DNA of 64,000 nt from Apiospora phragmitis (lineage: Eukaryota; Ascomycota; Sordariomycetes; Amphisphaeriales; Apiosporaceae). The notes under the pieces were generated by a model. The model had not been told where the DNA came from. It searched no databases and saw nothing but the letters and a program-made list of their open reading frames with translations. The stretch lies in NCBI GenBank assembly GCA_038363925.1, contig JAQQWL010000016.1:620001-684000 (forward strand), read 5' to 3'. Shown here piece after piece: positions 13,201 through 25,966 of this stretch. Positions within the stretch are counted from its first letter, which is position 1, and each line of letters opens with the position of its first letter. Made by a program: the position numbers and the translations under genes.

Positions 13201-16200
13201 CAGAAGCCTGGGTGGTAGCTTGCTGGATGGCCTGTATTCGCGAGCGCGTGATAAATTATCTCCACTATGGAAGATACATATATTCATATGCTTGTAACGG
13301 ATGCGAACGACAGGAAATCAGACACTGGCTGGACGGGTTGGTAGACGAATGCGCCACAGTCTACGTAGTAGGCAGGTATACATACATCACTTACCTAATG
13401 ACGGTTGGTATGCGTGCGGGTATGTAGTATGGAGCTTCCCAACTCATGGTTTTTCCCTAATACGCACAGTATGCGTGGTCGACATGCAAACTTCTCTGCC
13501 GGTGATCGCCAGGTCGTGCCTTTCTGACCTTCTGGTCGACTAGTAGTATCTAGACCGCTTGCGATGGAGCGCAGGGCCCAATAGGAAGCCTGCCGAGTGC
13601 GGTGTTGTGTTTTCTAACCTCCCCATATTCATGAGCAACCAGGTATATGATTCTACACCGCAATTGAGGGTCCATACTACCCTGGAATGACAGTTGTCAG
13701 TCGATGGCCATCTTGCCATGTACTTACCTTTTGGGCTCCGGAACCAATGCTCATTGTGCGTCAAACACGAGTCCAGAAGCGAAGATGGGAAGGCGAGAGC
13801 TTCTCGGTGCTTTAATGCACGCATACCTGGCTAGTGTCCATAGTCATCCGTCCGTGAATCCCGACTTCCCACTCTCGAACCTATGAAAACGTGGGGGTGA
13901 CCCAACAAAACAAGCAAGGAGCTATTACCCTCGGTAGGTATGTAGACACTTTCTGAGGCAGCGAACCCGCCTGTCTTTAAGAAGGCGACTGGTCTACGGC
14001 GATTTGCAGTCGATGCGATCCTTACCTACCTCTCTCTGCCTGGGATATATGGCCCTACTATACGGCCTCTCATCAAGCCCACAAATGATGAGAGTCGATT
14101 GCGTAGAGAACGCAAGCATGCACTAGTTTGTTGTTCTGAAACCTCCCCGCATAGCATTTCGCTTCTCTTCATGTAATTAAGTAACATTTTGTGCCGGATA
14201 TATATCGTCCTGGCCAATGAATATGCGCGATTACGACTGCTCTACGGCTACCGAAATCTCCAGGAGTACGAAAGTTCGAACATTGTGCCGTCAAGGTCCC
14301 TCATGTCCGTCTGCCTGGATAATACCGAAAAGACGAGATGGTGTCATACGAGACATCTCGTGATCAAACTGTTTGACATCTACTGGACTGGTAGAATAAG
14401 CCCATAAATGGCCTTGTCCATAACCTCAGAGTCCCAGGTTGCGGTTCAATCTATATCACTTCCAGCAGGTAGCCCAGTAGTTGGGTGGTCAGCGATGGGG
14501 GTTGGCTGTCATCAGGAATATAGGGACATATTGATGCAATCTATAGTATGTTAACAACGATGGCTGCATGATTCAAAAAGCCAGAATGAAGTAATAGTCA
14601 GAGCGACGGATCCCGAAGGTCAGTAAAAAGCTGACGTTAGTCAGTCGCCTTGCGACCGGAAGATTGCCTTGGGCGCATCACATACAGAGAGGCACAACAA
14701 CAACAACAATAACAACGGCAACAGTAAGGCGGCCACTTCCTAAGGCCGACAAGCAGTCACTCCACAGCGCGTGTCGTGTACGAGGGCTGCAAAGAGTGGT
14801 TGATAGGAGGTAAATAACGTTCACGATTGTTAAATCGCATTACGCGCCCTCATGGCAATGCTTTAAAAACATGGTTAATGCGACCTTTTCACTCAACCCC
14901 CTCTCCTAAAGTGATTCACGTGATCTCGCGTTTAGCTGGTCTATTGACTTTCGACAGAACGCGTAAGATCCCAAAAGATCAACAAGAGCCGTTACGGACA
15001 CCTCAGGTCGTCGCATATAGAAATCGCTCCAATAGATCAGTTCTAGACCCGTTTGCGCCGAGTTTCGTAATTGCGCAAATGCTTTACCGATGTTGTGGTG
15101 CCTTTATCGTCTTATCTTGATTGATCTCTTTCCTGGGGAGACGCGACGATGATGTCAGATATTTTGGCTCCAACTTTGCCCCAAGTTTGTGAAGTGGAAA
15201 AACGGTTTCCCCGCTCCTCGATCTCTCTCGTTCGCTCAACTCTCTCCGGCAGCACCGATGGATGGAACCTCAGCCACCAGTGTGCCCACACCTAACATTT
15301 GCTTGCTGTTATGACTTATGCCGCGATGCCGCCTAGCACCCCTGCCGGGCGGGTTTTTCTCGAAGATTAAATATCTTCCTCTTCATTACCGAAAAAGACG
15401 GTTTGTGTATGCGAACCGACCCCTATTACTTCGCACGTTGCGGTGTGAACACTGGTGCATTGAATTGTCGCACAGCTTGCTTCTTTTCCTCAGGAGTGTT
15501 AAATGCCCAGGCATCCTACACCTAGGTATGTATGTATGTACGACATAGTAAGTCGATGTGTGGAAATGATTCAATTGTTTGACCTTGATACCGAATCTGG
15601 CCATTGCCCGGTGAACTTGTCTCACAGGGAAGTGGTGTTTTTTTGATATGCTCATGTGGTTGGTTGGTTGGCTCTGGCCGGCGTTCGCTTTGCACACGTG
15701 CACATACACATACACATACACACAATACCTACCTCATACTAGAATAGCACAGGCCGAGAAGCAAAAGCAAAGACACGCTTGGCAGAGAGTTCAGCTTGTC
15801 GCAAATGATGCATCGCATCCATTGGCTGGCGAGTGCTCAGCCAGGTCGGTGCCGTCTCTCCACCTTATCTCAGGGAGCAACACCCACTGCGGCCCCCAGT
15901 TACCAGTCCGGTTCGTCTGAGTGGATGTAGCTGGGTACCCTCAATGCAAGTTTGGTCCAATGTTTATTCCATTCCAGGTTGTTTATTGACTGGTTCCTCG
16001 AGGTCATCACAACAGCCGTGGCCATTCCTGGGGTTCTTCTTTATGTCGTTCCCTCGATTGAAGTAACCCGATGGGACTGTGAGAGGCTCTCAACCCTCAT
16101 TCTTCCTGCGATCCGACCCATTGCACATGCCTTAGCCCTCGATTCCTCTGCCCTGCGGCCTTGCACAACTCGACACAGCATCTAACATACAGGGGATAAC

Positions 16201-16491
16201 GCGACAACCTTGTTATCCATAAACACGATCTAACTACAAGTTTGATTGCGCTTAACAACACGAGCCACCTTGCGATATTGGATGCATTGACGAGCCATTG
16301 TCCATCAATTTTGGTCGCCGCCCTTTTCTACAGCTTGTACATCATTGCAGACCTCAGCAGTTGTCTATTTTCGACGGTACTGCTCGCCTTATCCGGCCCG
16401 CTGCTGAACAGGACAGCTCTTATACAAGAGTCAATAGCTTCATCAAGTAGAGCTATCCGACATCTCAACACCATCAACCATCTCCTGCACC
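10289..16491. other. Long gene-poor interval between divergent genes
   Basis: This is 6.2 kb upstream of both the Zn2Cys6 gene (minus) and cyclin B (plus). I found no frame with a recognisable domain or coherent splice pattern. It holds CA-rich simple sequence (11523-11543, 15711-15724), TACC-type repeats (12885-12904) and an ACGCGT (MCB-like) hexamer at 14959-14964. Long 5' leaders, non-coding transcripts or distal control regions of the two flanking regulators are possible but not shown. Confidence 0.45.
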
Positions 16492-19153
16492 ATGGATGCC
16501 AGAGTAAGTTAACCAACCATTCACCTACCACTGCACCCGCAGCCCACCCCCCATACATCCATCAGTTCACCCAGCCATTCTTGTATTTCCATTGTCGGTA
16601 TCGCATTCACGCTTTCGACGGTTCACTTTGCCATGGTTCGCTGGGGTGCCTCAGACCATGATGAGTATCAGGCCAAATCGCCTTGATCTGGTACAGCTTC
16701 ACCTGAACAGTGGTATTCCTCGACGCGCTCAAGTGAAGCCTGGTGGTCCACCATCGGATTATTGAGAGTGCAGCTTTATGGATCGGACGATTTGACGCGC
16801 TTCCGTTTTCTGCCAACCTGGTCTTGACCCAGCAAACCATCTCCTATCTTTATCCACCCAAAGCGCATCCATGTACATGCTTTCTCAGCTCTTTGGTTTG
16901 GTACGGTAGAACTGACGATATCTTGCTCGAATAGCCCTTCCGACCTGCGCGAACCTTCGCGGTTGCAGGTAACGAAAACATGGACCCAAATCATGCCAAG
17001 CAGCAGCAACAGCAGCAATCGCTTCATCAGAGATACAAGTCGACTGGTAACCTGCTCCAGCCTGTCACAGGAACTCTCCAAACCGCGGCCAAGCGCACTG
17101 CTTTCGCAGACCGAAGCAACACAGTCAGGGCTATTCTTCCTGATGAGCCCAAGCTTGCAGCCAAGCCGCGAGCCTCGGCTCTGAGCGTGCCTTCCGCTAC
17201 ATTAGTCGTCGCCGCTTCAGCTGCAATTTCGACATCTCAGGAAAACCAGGTTCGAGCTCGTGGACCCAAGAACGCCAAGGATGCTGCTTTTGCGCGCCCA
17301 GCGCAGCGACCATCCTCCAAGAGTGGCCTGTCGAGCCTTCCTTCGGCAAGTGGTGGTAATTACATCATGTCTTCGAAACAAGGTACCTCGCAACTTCCTG
17401 CTCAGGCACCTGCCCGGGCTGCCGCATCGAAGCGAGCTACCACATCCATCTACCACGACAGCTTCCCTCGCCCGGCTACATCGGGTGGGGAGGTTAAGTC
17501 TTCGAACCTGGAGTCTTTGAAGGGCCTTGTCATTCCTTCCCCGGAGCCCGACAATTCCTCTGCTCTTCAATTGGAGGCTGTACCGCGCCAGCCCCGACAC
17601 CATCAGAGCCAGCCGGCTTTGAAGACTGCCCAGCAGACCACTAACCGTACATGGGTTTCCTATCCCGAAGAGGACAACGTCTCCGAAACGCCTTACTTGG
17701 ACGCTGTCGAGGAGTTGCCCCAAGAGGATCACCAGTCTCACGAGTACCAGGACGAAGAGCCTGAAGAGGGTGCTCTAAAACTCGTCCCTTCTGTCTCCGA
17801 GGCGGCTGGGTCAAGCAGACCTGACGTTGGAAGTGCCGATGTGGATGCTAACTACCTTCTGTCCCACCACGACTCTGCGCCGGAAGTCATTGAGATCTCA
17901 GACGACGACGAAGAAGAGTTCTACGACGACCAGGGTTTCACCACAGCCCACTCGTTCCGCAACAACGACCCTACCCGTACCTCTACGGGGTTCGAAATGA
18001 CCGTTATGTTTCCCCCTAAGCTTGGTAAGAAGGGCCAGACAGAGCTGGAACAGGCAAAGGAGGTGGTAGAGAGCAAGCGGACCATCGAGGAGATCGAAGA
18101 GGATCAATGGGATATCAGTATGGTAGCAGAATACGGTGATGAGATCTTCGAGTATATGCGAGAGATGGAGGTAAGTCTGACTCTGATGTTCACATTAGCA
18201 AAGGGGCTTGGCAGAAACTAACGCTCGAACCGCCGCATAGATCTCGCTGCTGCCGAACCCTCACTATATGGATTCGCAAACCGAAATACAATGGTCCATG
18301 CGTGGTGTTCTGATGGACTGGGTTGTTCAAGTCCATGGCCGCTTTGGTCTTCTCCCGGAGACTCTGTTTCTCACGGCAAACTACATCGACCGATTCCTCT
18401 CGCTCAAGGTCGTCTCTCTCGGCAAGCTGCAGCTCGTTGGCGCCACGGCCATCTTCATTGCAGCCAAGTATGAGGAAATTAACTGTCCCTCAGTCCAGGA
18501 AATTGTGTACATGGTAGATAGCGGTTACACAGTCGACGAGATCCTTAAGGCGGAGCGATTCATGCTTAGTATGCTACAATTCTGCCTAGGCTGGCCCGGT
18601 CCTATGAGCTTTCTTCGACGCATCAGCAAGGCCGATGATTACGACCTCGAGACACGAACTTTGTCCAAGTACTTTTTGGAGGTCGCTCTGATGGATGAGC
18701 GTTTTGTGGCCACGCCCCCCAGCTATACGGCAGCCGGTGCTCACTGCCTTTCCCGCCTGATCCTAGAAAAGGGCGAATGGGTAAGTCCTCTTCCTGGTAT
18801 GGATATTCGGTGACACGATACTGATTTCTTGTTGACAGACACCTGATCACGTGTACTATTCCGGTTACACGTTCAATCAGTTAAAGCCCATTGTCGCAAT
18901 GATGTTGGACTGCTGTCGCATTGCCACCCGCCATCACGCCGCTGTGTTCGAGAAGTACTCAGATAAGCGTTACAAGCGCGCAGCAACCTATGTCCACAAC
19001 GAAATCCGCAACGGCTTCGTCCTACCTTTCCTGGCAACAACCCCTCAGTCATGGCCTTCCCAAACCCCCGATGATGAGCCCATTGGCACGTCATATTTCC
19101 CCTCTGGAAACGACTGCAATCCGTACAGGATGCCCATACCAACGCAATGCTGA
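16492..19153 (+). CDS. G2/mitotic-specific cyclin B
   Basis: This is a B-type cyclin, the partner of Cdk1 at the G2/M transition; it acts in the nucleus and is destroyed through the anaphase-promoting complex. Exons are 16492..16503, 16935..18170, 18241..18780 and 18839..19153, giving 700 residues. The first coding exon is only ATG plus three codons (MDAR), followed by a 431-nt intron; exon 2 continues PFRPARTFAVAGNEN. A destruction box fits RTAFADRSN at residues 58-66, with Phe where Leu is usual. The next 340 residues are disordered, with a poly-Gln run and acidic patches. The cyclin fold starts in exon 3 with the signature MRGVLMDWVVQVH, then FLTANYIDRFLS and ATAIFIAAKYEE, and the second cyclin repeat fills exons 3-4. 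The long N-terminal extension makes it larger than the roughly 480-residue Aspergillus NimE. Introns 2 and 3 have GTAAGT donors. The frame is intact throughout. Confidence 0.95.
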
Positions 19154-22020
19154 ACCTGCCTCTCGGGTACTTTTATTGCCACAGGCACGAGACCTGAGTT
19201 TCTGTGCCAGCAAACTCAGGCACATCCACCAACTAATTTTTGCTGTACATATGAGTAAGCACCGACCGCTTGCAACGAGGTGGCGTTGAGTCCTACGACT
19301 CTAGAACACCTCGTGCCCCAGGACATGTGGGCGGTCTGATTCCATTTTCTTCGGGGACCCAGGCAACCAACAGCTGGCCCTTTGCACTAGACAGCTGTGC
19401 AGACACCAGCATTATGGCCATGGCCTTCAGCAGATCAGCCTGTGGTGCAATTTTCCCTTACATTTAATAATGGGCCTTTCCGGCCCTCTTACGAAGCTTC
19501 ATGACGGTTACGAGCCATATGAGATTCCCCATCGCACTGGTTTTGGTTTGCAATGAGCGAGGGCATGGTATCTCTCGGCGTTCCTGGCAGGTCTTTTTTT
19601 CCCGAGACCATAGACATCATCATGCACCCTTTGTGCATTAGCATACCCGGGCTTCAGGCGTAGGAAGCCCCGGAAAGAGCAGACGAGCAATGGCTTGTTT
19701 AATTTTGGCAGCCTGTATTCGCCTAGTGGACTGCTCCACTGGATTTGATTTGCATTCCCGCGCATACACCCCTGGATGAATCATCTAGCTTGCTTGTTAC
19801 TCCGTAAGGAGCTGACAGCTTTGCCAGGGCCTTTTGTACAGCCTTCTGTTAGAGTATAATATCCGCCTTTTTTTGCCTCGTGCAAGGGGCTGCATATAGT
19901 TTTCTATTCCTCCTTCATATCACAGCCGGACTTGTCGTCCCTCTGTGCCTGGAACATAGGATGGAAGCATTTCATTGACAAGCCTGTCTTCTCTCCCTAT
20001 GCACTCTGTGAGCGTGACCTGGTGTAACCCCACGTGTAACTCGTGATTACCTGCAGCTCCTTCTGTCCTGGCTCAATGATTCTGGATTCGAGCTGAAATC
20101 GTTGTTCAATATCCTTGAGGCAAGTTTCTTCTTCGGTGGGTTGGTACTTGACGCCAAAGACTCTTATATCTACATACCTACATACCTACTTACTAAGGCG
20201 TAGGCAGGGAACAGAGCTCACATCTGGCTACAGTGCATACGGGAAACAAACTAAGTCTAAGAACGACAAGGCAATGTTAATCCTAAAACTCAGGAGTGAG
20301 CTTGGCCATTTACCTATGTAGAAACAGATGATGTGATTTGCAATTTGTCCCCTGTAAGTCAGCGATCTCTTATTAGCATACACGTATATAATGTGGGTGT
20401 TCTCTTCATCTCTAGTTCGTCGCAAAGATCTTGCAACGCCTACACTGGACTCCTGCCCTTGGTGCTCGGACTGCAGGTCACAGAAGCTGCAATGCCTCCT
20501 ATCTCTTCGATAGCTACTGGTATGGCCGCTATGGGCCAATAATACCTGGGTCTCTCTATAGATAAATGCTCAACGGAGTCCTGCCCCGTCAGATTCCTCA
20601 CATCATTTCTTTATTGGCAGACCTCTTGTCAAGGGTAGTGTGCATATGTGAACACAAGCTGTGATTACTAGCAGCACATTAGCAGCACTGATACTGAAGA
20701 GGCCGTTTCCCTTGAGTGAGTCGCCTATATCACCCCCTATATATTTTCAACTTCACTTCAACATCATGTCAACCCGACAAAAACAAAAGACCTACTATAA
20801 GCAGCTTATCCCTATGTTCAAAACTCCCAAGGGAACCATCATACCTCATTTTAATGCCTTCAAACTTCTCAAGAATGCTGCGACTACTATATGGGATGCA
20901 TATGGATCGACAAATGCTTGATGGCAACCATTGTGCGTTTTTAGGTCTTACTGGCTTGGCTTCCCTTTTGAACCAAGCATCCGCCTCTTGCCCCGGCGTA
21001 GATTCCCAAGAAACGGTAGGATCACTCTGTCACACACACACACACGCACACATACACATACACAAGCATCCCTGTCCTATCACTGATGCTTGTTTCCTTA
21101 GTAGACTAGACCAGGCTATTGGTGGCTGGTGACTATAACACCCAGTGATACTTGTGGTATACCACAACCCTTATCAAGACCAGCACAGGTGACAGCTGTC
21201 GCATATACGGAACCAAGCTCTGGCCAGACACTCAGATGGAGTGCGGGCCGAAGGACGCTAACCTCTGTTCGGCTTATCGCGTTATCGGCTACCGGCTAGC
21301 GCCGCTAGCATTGCCCCCCGTGCCCCCCCCCCCATCTTGACCCATGTCGCCATCTTCCCAGCCTGCCAAGCCGCTCAAGCCTTACCGCTCCAGTAAGGTT
21401 AAGCTGGACATACGACGAGAAGCATAGTAAAGCTACCCAGGTCTTTGGGGCCAGGTACTTGTTCGCTAAAATCTTTTGCATGCCAGGCTTGCAGACCTGC
21501 ATCTCGTCATCAAGGAAAAACTGTCGGTGGAGCTTAACACAATTTTCTTCCCGTCTCTGACTCTCCCACTGGTGATCGATACCAGCATCCTTGTTTTTCC
21601 CTCACTCCGTTGCACATTGTCCCTATTTTTTTCTATGGCCAATCCCTGCCCAGCACTGTTTCTCTGAGATCGAGGAATTGTTTAGAGAGATTGCAGCTTT
21701 CCCCCTTCCGGTCATTCCCGTTGGTTTCGTTCCTCCTTTTCCCGCTTCTGCTAGTTCGAACCGGGGTAATCAATAGTCGATATACCTGGCTCGTGCCCAG
21801 TCACTCCCTCACGAACTGGAGGAAGGGAAGAGAGAGCAACAACACAAAAACACGGTCGCAACCACTCCCTAATCGATAAGCCACCTGAGAAGCTGAGTCC
21901 CCGACCATTTGGCCTAATTCATGGTCATTTCCGCTCTCTACCAACCCAGCAAGCACTGAACGTCTCCCTCTCTGATTCCCTTGCAACTTCCCGCTCGTTG
22001 TCAACTCCCCATCGGTAACC
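19154..22020. other. Intergenic, no supported gene
   Basis: This lies between the 3' end of cyclin B and the start of the mitochondrial carrier, so it should include the carrier promoter and leader. It contains a CA-rich tract (21031-21062) and an 11-base C run (21323-21333). I see no convincing coding frame or RNA gene. Confidence 0.45.
21031..21062. repeat. CA-rich microsatellite
   Basis: An interrupted (CA)n tract in the interval upstream of the mitochondrial carrier gene. Similar tracts lie at 11523-11543 and 15711-15724. Confidence 0.85.
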
Positions 22021-24254
22021 ATGTCTGCTACCACGACGGTGAAGGAGGCTGTCAAAGAGTCCCTGCTGGGCTTTGAGGAGCCCGTAGAGCTCTCGGCCAA
22101 GACTCGTGCCTACTTTTTTAATCACGCAGTCAAGGATCCCGAATCTGGTGAGCTTTACATGGGCGAGGACGAGTTTGTCAATGCTATCGCACCGCAGGAT
22201 GAAGACTATGTAAGTGTCCATGAAAGCAATTGCTTCGCCAACCAGCCCGGAACGACTTCTAACCCCTTGGTTCCACTAGGGCAAGATCAAGCGCGAGCAG
22301 TACGGCCTTCTTTTCCGCGTCGCCGACCGCAAGAGCACTGGCAAGCTCACCATATCCGATTGGGCAGCCTACAATAATCTGCTGGCCAAGGCCGATGCCG
22401 AGTACGAGATCGCCTTCCGCCTCTTCGACGTTGGCCGCACAGGCAACGTTACGTACGAGGACTTCCGACGTCTTTGCGAGCTGAACAAGGGTCCAGACAG
22501 CATTCCCTTCGATTGGGACTGTCAATGGGCCAAGCTGTACATCGGCGACAAGACGCGACGCCATACCCTCACCTACCACGAGTTTTCCCAGATGCTGCGT
22601 GGCCTACAGGGTGAACGGATCAGACAAGCATTCCTTCTCTTTGATAAGGATGGCGACGGCTACATCGAGCCCGAGGATTTCGAGCGCATCATTCGTGAGA
22701 CCTCCAAGCACAAGCTCTCCGACCATCTCTTGGAGAACCTGTCGACTCTATGCAACATCTCTCTTGGCAGCAAGATCTCGTATGCCAATGTGCGGGCGTT
22801 CCAGAACATGATCAAGGAGATGGATCTGGTAGAGCTCATCATCCGGAAAGCATGCGACAAGAGCTCGGACGGCAAGATCACCAAGACGGAGTTCTTGAAC
22901 GAGGCAGCAAAAATAACACGTTTCTCCCTCTTCACTCCCATGGAGGCCGACATTCTGTTCCACTTCGCCAGTCTCGACGAACCTTCTGGTAGACTCGGTC
23001 TCTTCGATTTCGCCAAGGTCCTTGATCCATCTTGGAGATACCGCGGCTACTCGGAGGAGCCACATGGCGAGGCACTCGCCAAGACCAAGACAGCAACGCA
23101 GAATGCTGTGCATAACGTACTCGCCTCGGCCTATAACTTCATGCTCGGCAGTGCTGCTGGTGCCTTTGGTGCTTTCATGGTCTATCCCGTTGACCTGGTC
23201 AAGACACGGATGCAGAACCAGCGAGGTGCCGACCCGGGTCAACGCCTGTACAAGAACTCCATCGATTGTTTTAGGAAAGTCATCACGAACGAGGGCTTCA
23301 GAGGCTTGTACTCTGGAGTGCTTCCGCAGCTGGTTGGTGTTGCTCCCGAGAAGGCCATCAAGCTTACTGTCAATGATCTGGTTCGCGGCCACTTCTCGGA
23401 CAAGAAGACTGGAAACATCAATCTTTGGGCTGAGATCTTGGCTGGCGGTAGTGCGGGAGGCTGTCAAGTTGTAAGTCTTCTCAGTTATTGCGATGAGTTC
23501 ATGGCTAACCTTTGTATGACTTAGGTATTCACCAATCCTCTCGAGATTGTCAAGATCCGCCTGCAAGTTCAGGGTGAGGTCGCCAAGGAAGCCAATGGAG
23601 CTGGCAAGCGCTCCGCCATGTGGATTGTTAAGAACCTCGGTCTGGCAGGCCTCTATAAAGGAGCCAGTGCATGTTTGCTTCGCGACGTCCCCTTTTTCGG
23701 CTATTTATTTCCCCACCTACAGTCATCTGAAGCGGGATTTCTTCGGCGAGTCTCCGACCAAGAGACTTGGTGTTCTCCAACTGTTGACTGCCGGTGCCAT
23801 TGCCGGCATGCCTGCTGCCTACCTGACGACCCCCTGCGATGTGATCAAGACCCGACTGCAAGTTGAGGCACGTAAGGGTGACACAAGCTACACAGGTCTT
23901 CGACACGCAGCGTCGACCATCATGAAAGAGGAAGGCTTCCAAGCCTTTTTCAAGGGTGGCCCTGCCCGTATTCTCCGATCATCGCCACAGTTTGGCTTCA
24001 CCCTTGCCGCCTACGAAGTCCTTCAGAGCGTCCTGCCCTTCCCTGGCAGTGCTAAACCTGAACAGGCCCATACTGGTGTCGCCGAGGTCGTCTCGAGCAT
24101 CAAGGACAAGGACATTGCGTCCCCTCATGCTCGCAGTCGCAATGCGCTGAAGATCATTCTGGACCTTGACGAAGACTTTGGACGATTCAGACTGCCCGAC
24201 GCCAAGACTTGGAAGTCTATGCCAACCATGTTTGGTGGAAATGCCAAGGCGTAA
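22021..24254 (+). CDS. AGC1: Ca2+-binding mitochondrial aspartate/glutamate carrier (frameshifted)
   Basis: This inner-membrane antiporter exchanges matrix aspartate for cytosolic glutamate and serves the malate-aspartate shuttle. Exons are 22021..22209, 22280..23470 and 23525..24254. The first half carries EF-hand repeats, the clearest being [15 protein letters not shown] with the full set of Ca2+ ligands, as in animal aralar/citrin. The second half has three mitochondrial-carrier repeats with the signatures [20 protein letters not shown] and [11 protein letters not shown] single extra T in the T5 run at 23693-23697 breaks the frame inside repeat 2: before it the frame reads ACLLRDVPF, after it the family sequence resumes one frame over with [15 protein letters not shown]. 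Without that base the protein would be 702 residues, the family's normal length. Both introns have GTAAGT donors and TAG acceptors. A sequencing error is more likely than a real break, because all other parts are well preserved. Confidence 0.94.
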
Positions 24255-25201
24255 ACTGTCCAACTTTAAATCGCCAGTGTCACGTCCAGTTACACCCCAG
24301 ATGGAATATTCCACCACATATCTATTGGTTGTGTCCAATGGCCTTCAGATCCATCAATCCATGGATCTGCCACATTTTTCGAGCCCGCAAAATCCCATCA
24401 CTTTTGATGCAGCAATGAACCCACCCCCGTGATTTTTTAACGAGGCATCGCGTGTCTCATAGGCTCTGACATAGACCGAGCAACAACGTCATTTGCATGA
24501 AAATACCGGCGTTGAGGAAGGAAAGGAGGCCATTTTGCTTGATTTTTGTTTTTCTTTTGCTTTGGTTACTAGGCTGCTTTGTTGAGTGGCCTTTTTTTGC
24601 AAATGTCTTTCTCTTTGAAATGATTGTTTGAGTAGATATCGCCGAGTTCAGTTGCAGACATCTGGAAGCAGACGTGCAGATATTGGAAGAAGGGTCCATC
24701 ATAGAGTGCTCATTTGCTTGGTTCTGGAGAATGGTCTGTGTTAACGGGGGATGATATGAACGTCTGAGAGTTGTGAATCAGAGACAGCTTTGGTGGTCGT
24801 TAGGGATTGGTTGACCGCCGCCCCCCGATCAGGGGGCTTGGCTGGACTTTGAATACCCCCATAGACCGAAATAAAAGGCTCGACATGCTTAGAAAAGATG
24901 TTTCTTTCATTTGAAGTCTAATTGACAATCATTACGATTAGTCTATGAGTCTATCTCTTCTCATATACAGCATGTGTATATGCGTAAGCTGGGGGCAGAC
25001 AGCTGTGAACGCCGGCCCTCTTGTTCCCAAATTTTGTTTCCCCCAAACTCCAGATGATGCAACGCTCCCAAAAATGATTTTTACAACGGCACCGCGAAAC
25101 AGACAAATTGAAGGGTATCCATGCGCTGCTTCCGGCAGAAAGATGAAAAAAAGAGAAAAGAGCAGGGGCGAAATCACAGGCGTACATTTCACCTGCTTAT
25201 T
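24255..25201. other. Intergenic between convergent genes
   Basis: This is the 3' flank shared by the carrier (plus) and the F-box-like gene (minus). It is AT-rich with poly-T tracts near 24540-24600. A short C5/G5 inverted repeat lies at 24822-24836. No gene is seen. Confidence 0.5.
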
Positions 25202-25966
25202 TCACATGTCCTCGCTTGATGTCGGATCGGAGTCAGAGTCCTCGTGGAACTCATCCATAGGCTCGCCTATCCCTTTCATCACTGTAGCAGAGTTTGGTCA
25301 GCATCCCTCTCTCTAATCTGGTTCATAGGGGGGTGGGGTGGGTATAAATAACGTACTGTTGTTCTGGAGCCAGTGCGCGTAGGCCTCGTAGCCGCCGGCC
25401 CAGACGCGGGCGCGCTTGACGCCGCGGACGCCCTCGAGCATGCGCAGGGCGCCGATGTCGGCGCCGAGGTACTGGGCCTGCCAGCCGTCGACGTCGAGCT
25501 CGTCGAGGCCGCTGAGCAGGACGGTGGCCTGGGCGGCGTCGAAGGTGGGTGCGACGTCGAGGCGCAGGCGCAGGGTGAAGCGGCGGATCAGCTGGCTCAG
25601 GTGCGCGGCAGCGACGGGGGCGCTGCCCTTGTGCAGGCGCGGGAAGGTCGTCAGCAGGCTGCTGTGCGCCGCGAACTTGTTGCGCGCGTACAGCAGCTCG
25701 ACGGCCTCGTCGTACGTCTGGTGGCAGGCCCGGAGGATCTGCGGGTACAGCTCCACGGGCTTCGGGGTGGAGCAGGCCGAGGACGAGGACAAGGAGGCGT
25801 TGCGCTTTATCGGCGGCCTTGTTGGTGATGATGATGATGATGATGTGGAATCAGAGGGGGATTTGTGGTCGTCCTCCTCGGGTACGGTCAGGAGGTACGA
25901 GTAGATTTCCAGCCTCAGCTCTACCGGCAGGCCCATGAGAGTCGGGGAATTTGATGCGTGGTCCAT
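25202..25966 (-). CDS. F-box-like domain protein
   Basis: Exons 25966..25357 and 25281..25202 (intron 25282-25356, GTACGT donor, CAG acceptor) give 229 residues. The start LMGLPVELRLEIYSYLL matches the helix that opens fungal F-box-like/DUF7730 proteins, and the ILRACHQTYDEAVELLYARN segment is the usual follow-on of that fold. Such proteins may act as SCF substrate adaptors, but no substrate-binding repeats are present. Between the two conserved parts lies a Ser run coded by a (TCA)n repeat. The second exon adds a short acidic tail ending SDSDPTSSEDM. The upstream coding part is markedly GC-rich. Taking the intron as unspliced would give a 217-residue protein with a Pro-rich end; the spliced form is preferred because both splice sites are good and the tail is well composed. 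Confidence 0.75.

Noticed and set aside
16980..17040. Cyclin B start at the internal ATG 16980
   Set aside because: The upstream 15 codons in the same exon are open, follow a good acceptor, and join to an ATG exon with a consensus donor; the earlier start fits better.
23525..24254. Programmed frameshift in the mitochondrial carrier
   Set aside because: No slippery heptamer with a downstream structure was seen, carriers are not known to use recoding, and similar one-base slips occur in unrelated genes here; sequencing error explains it better.
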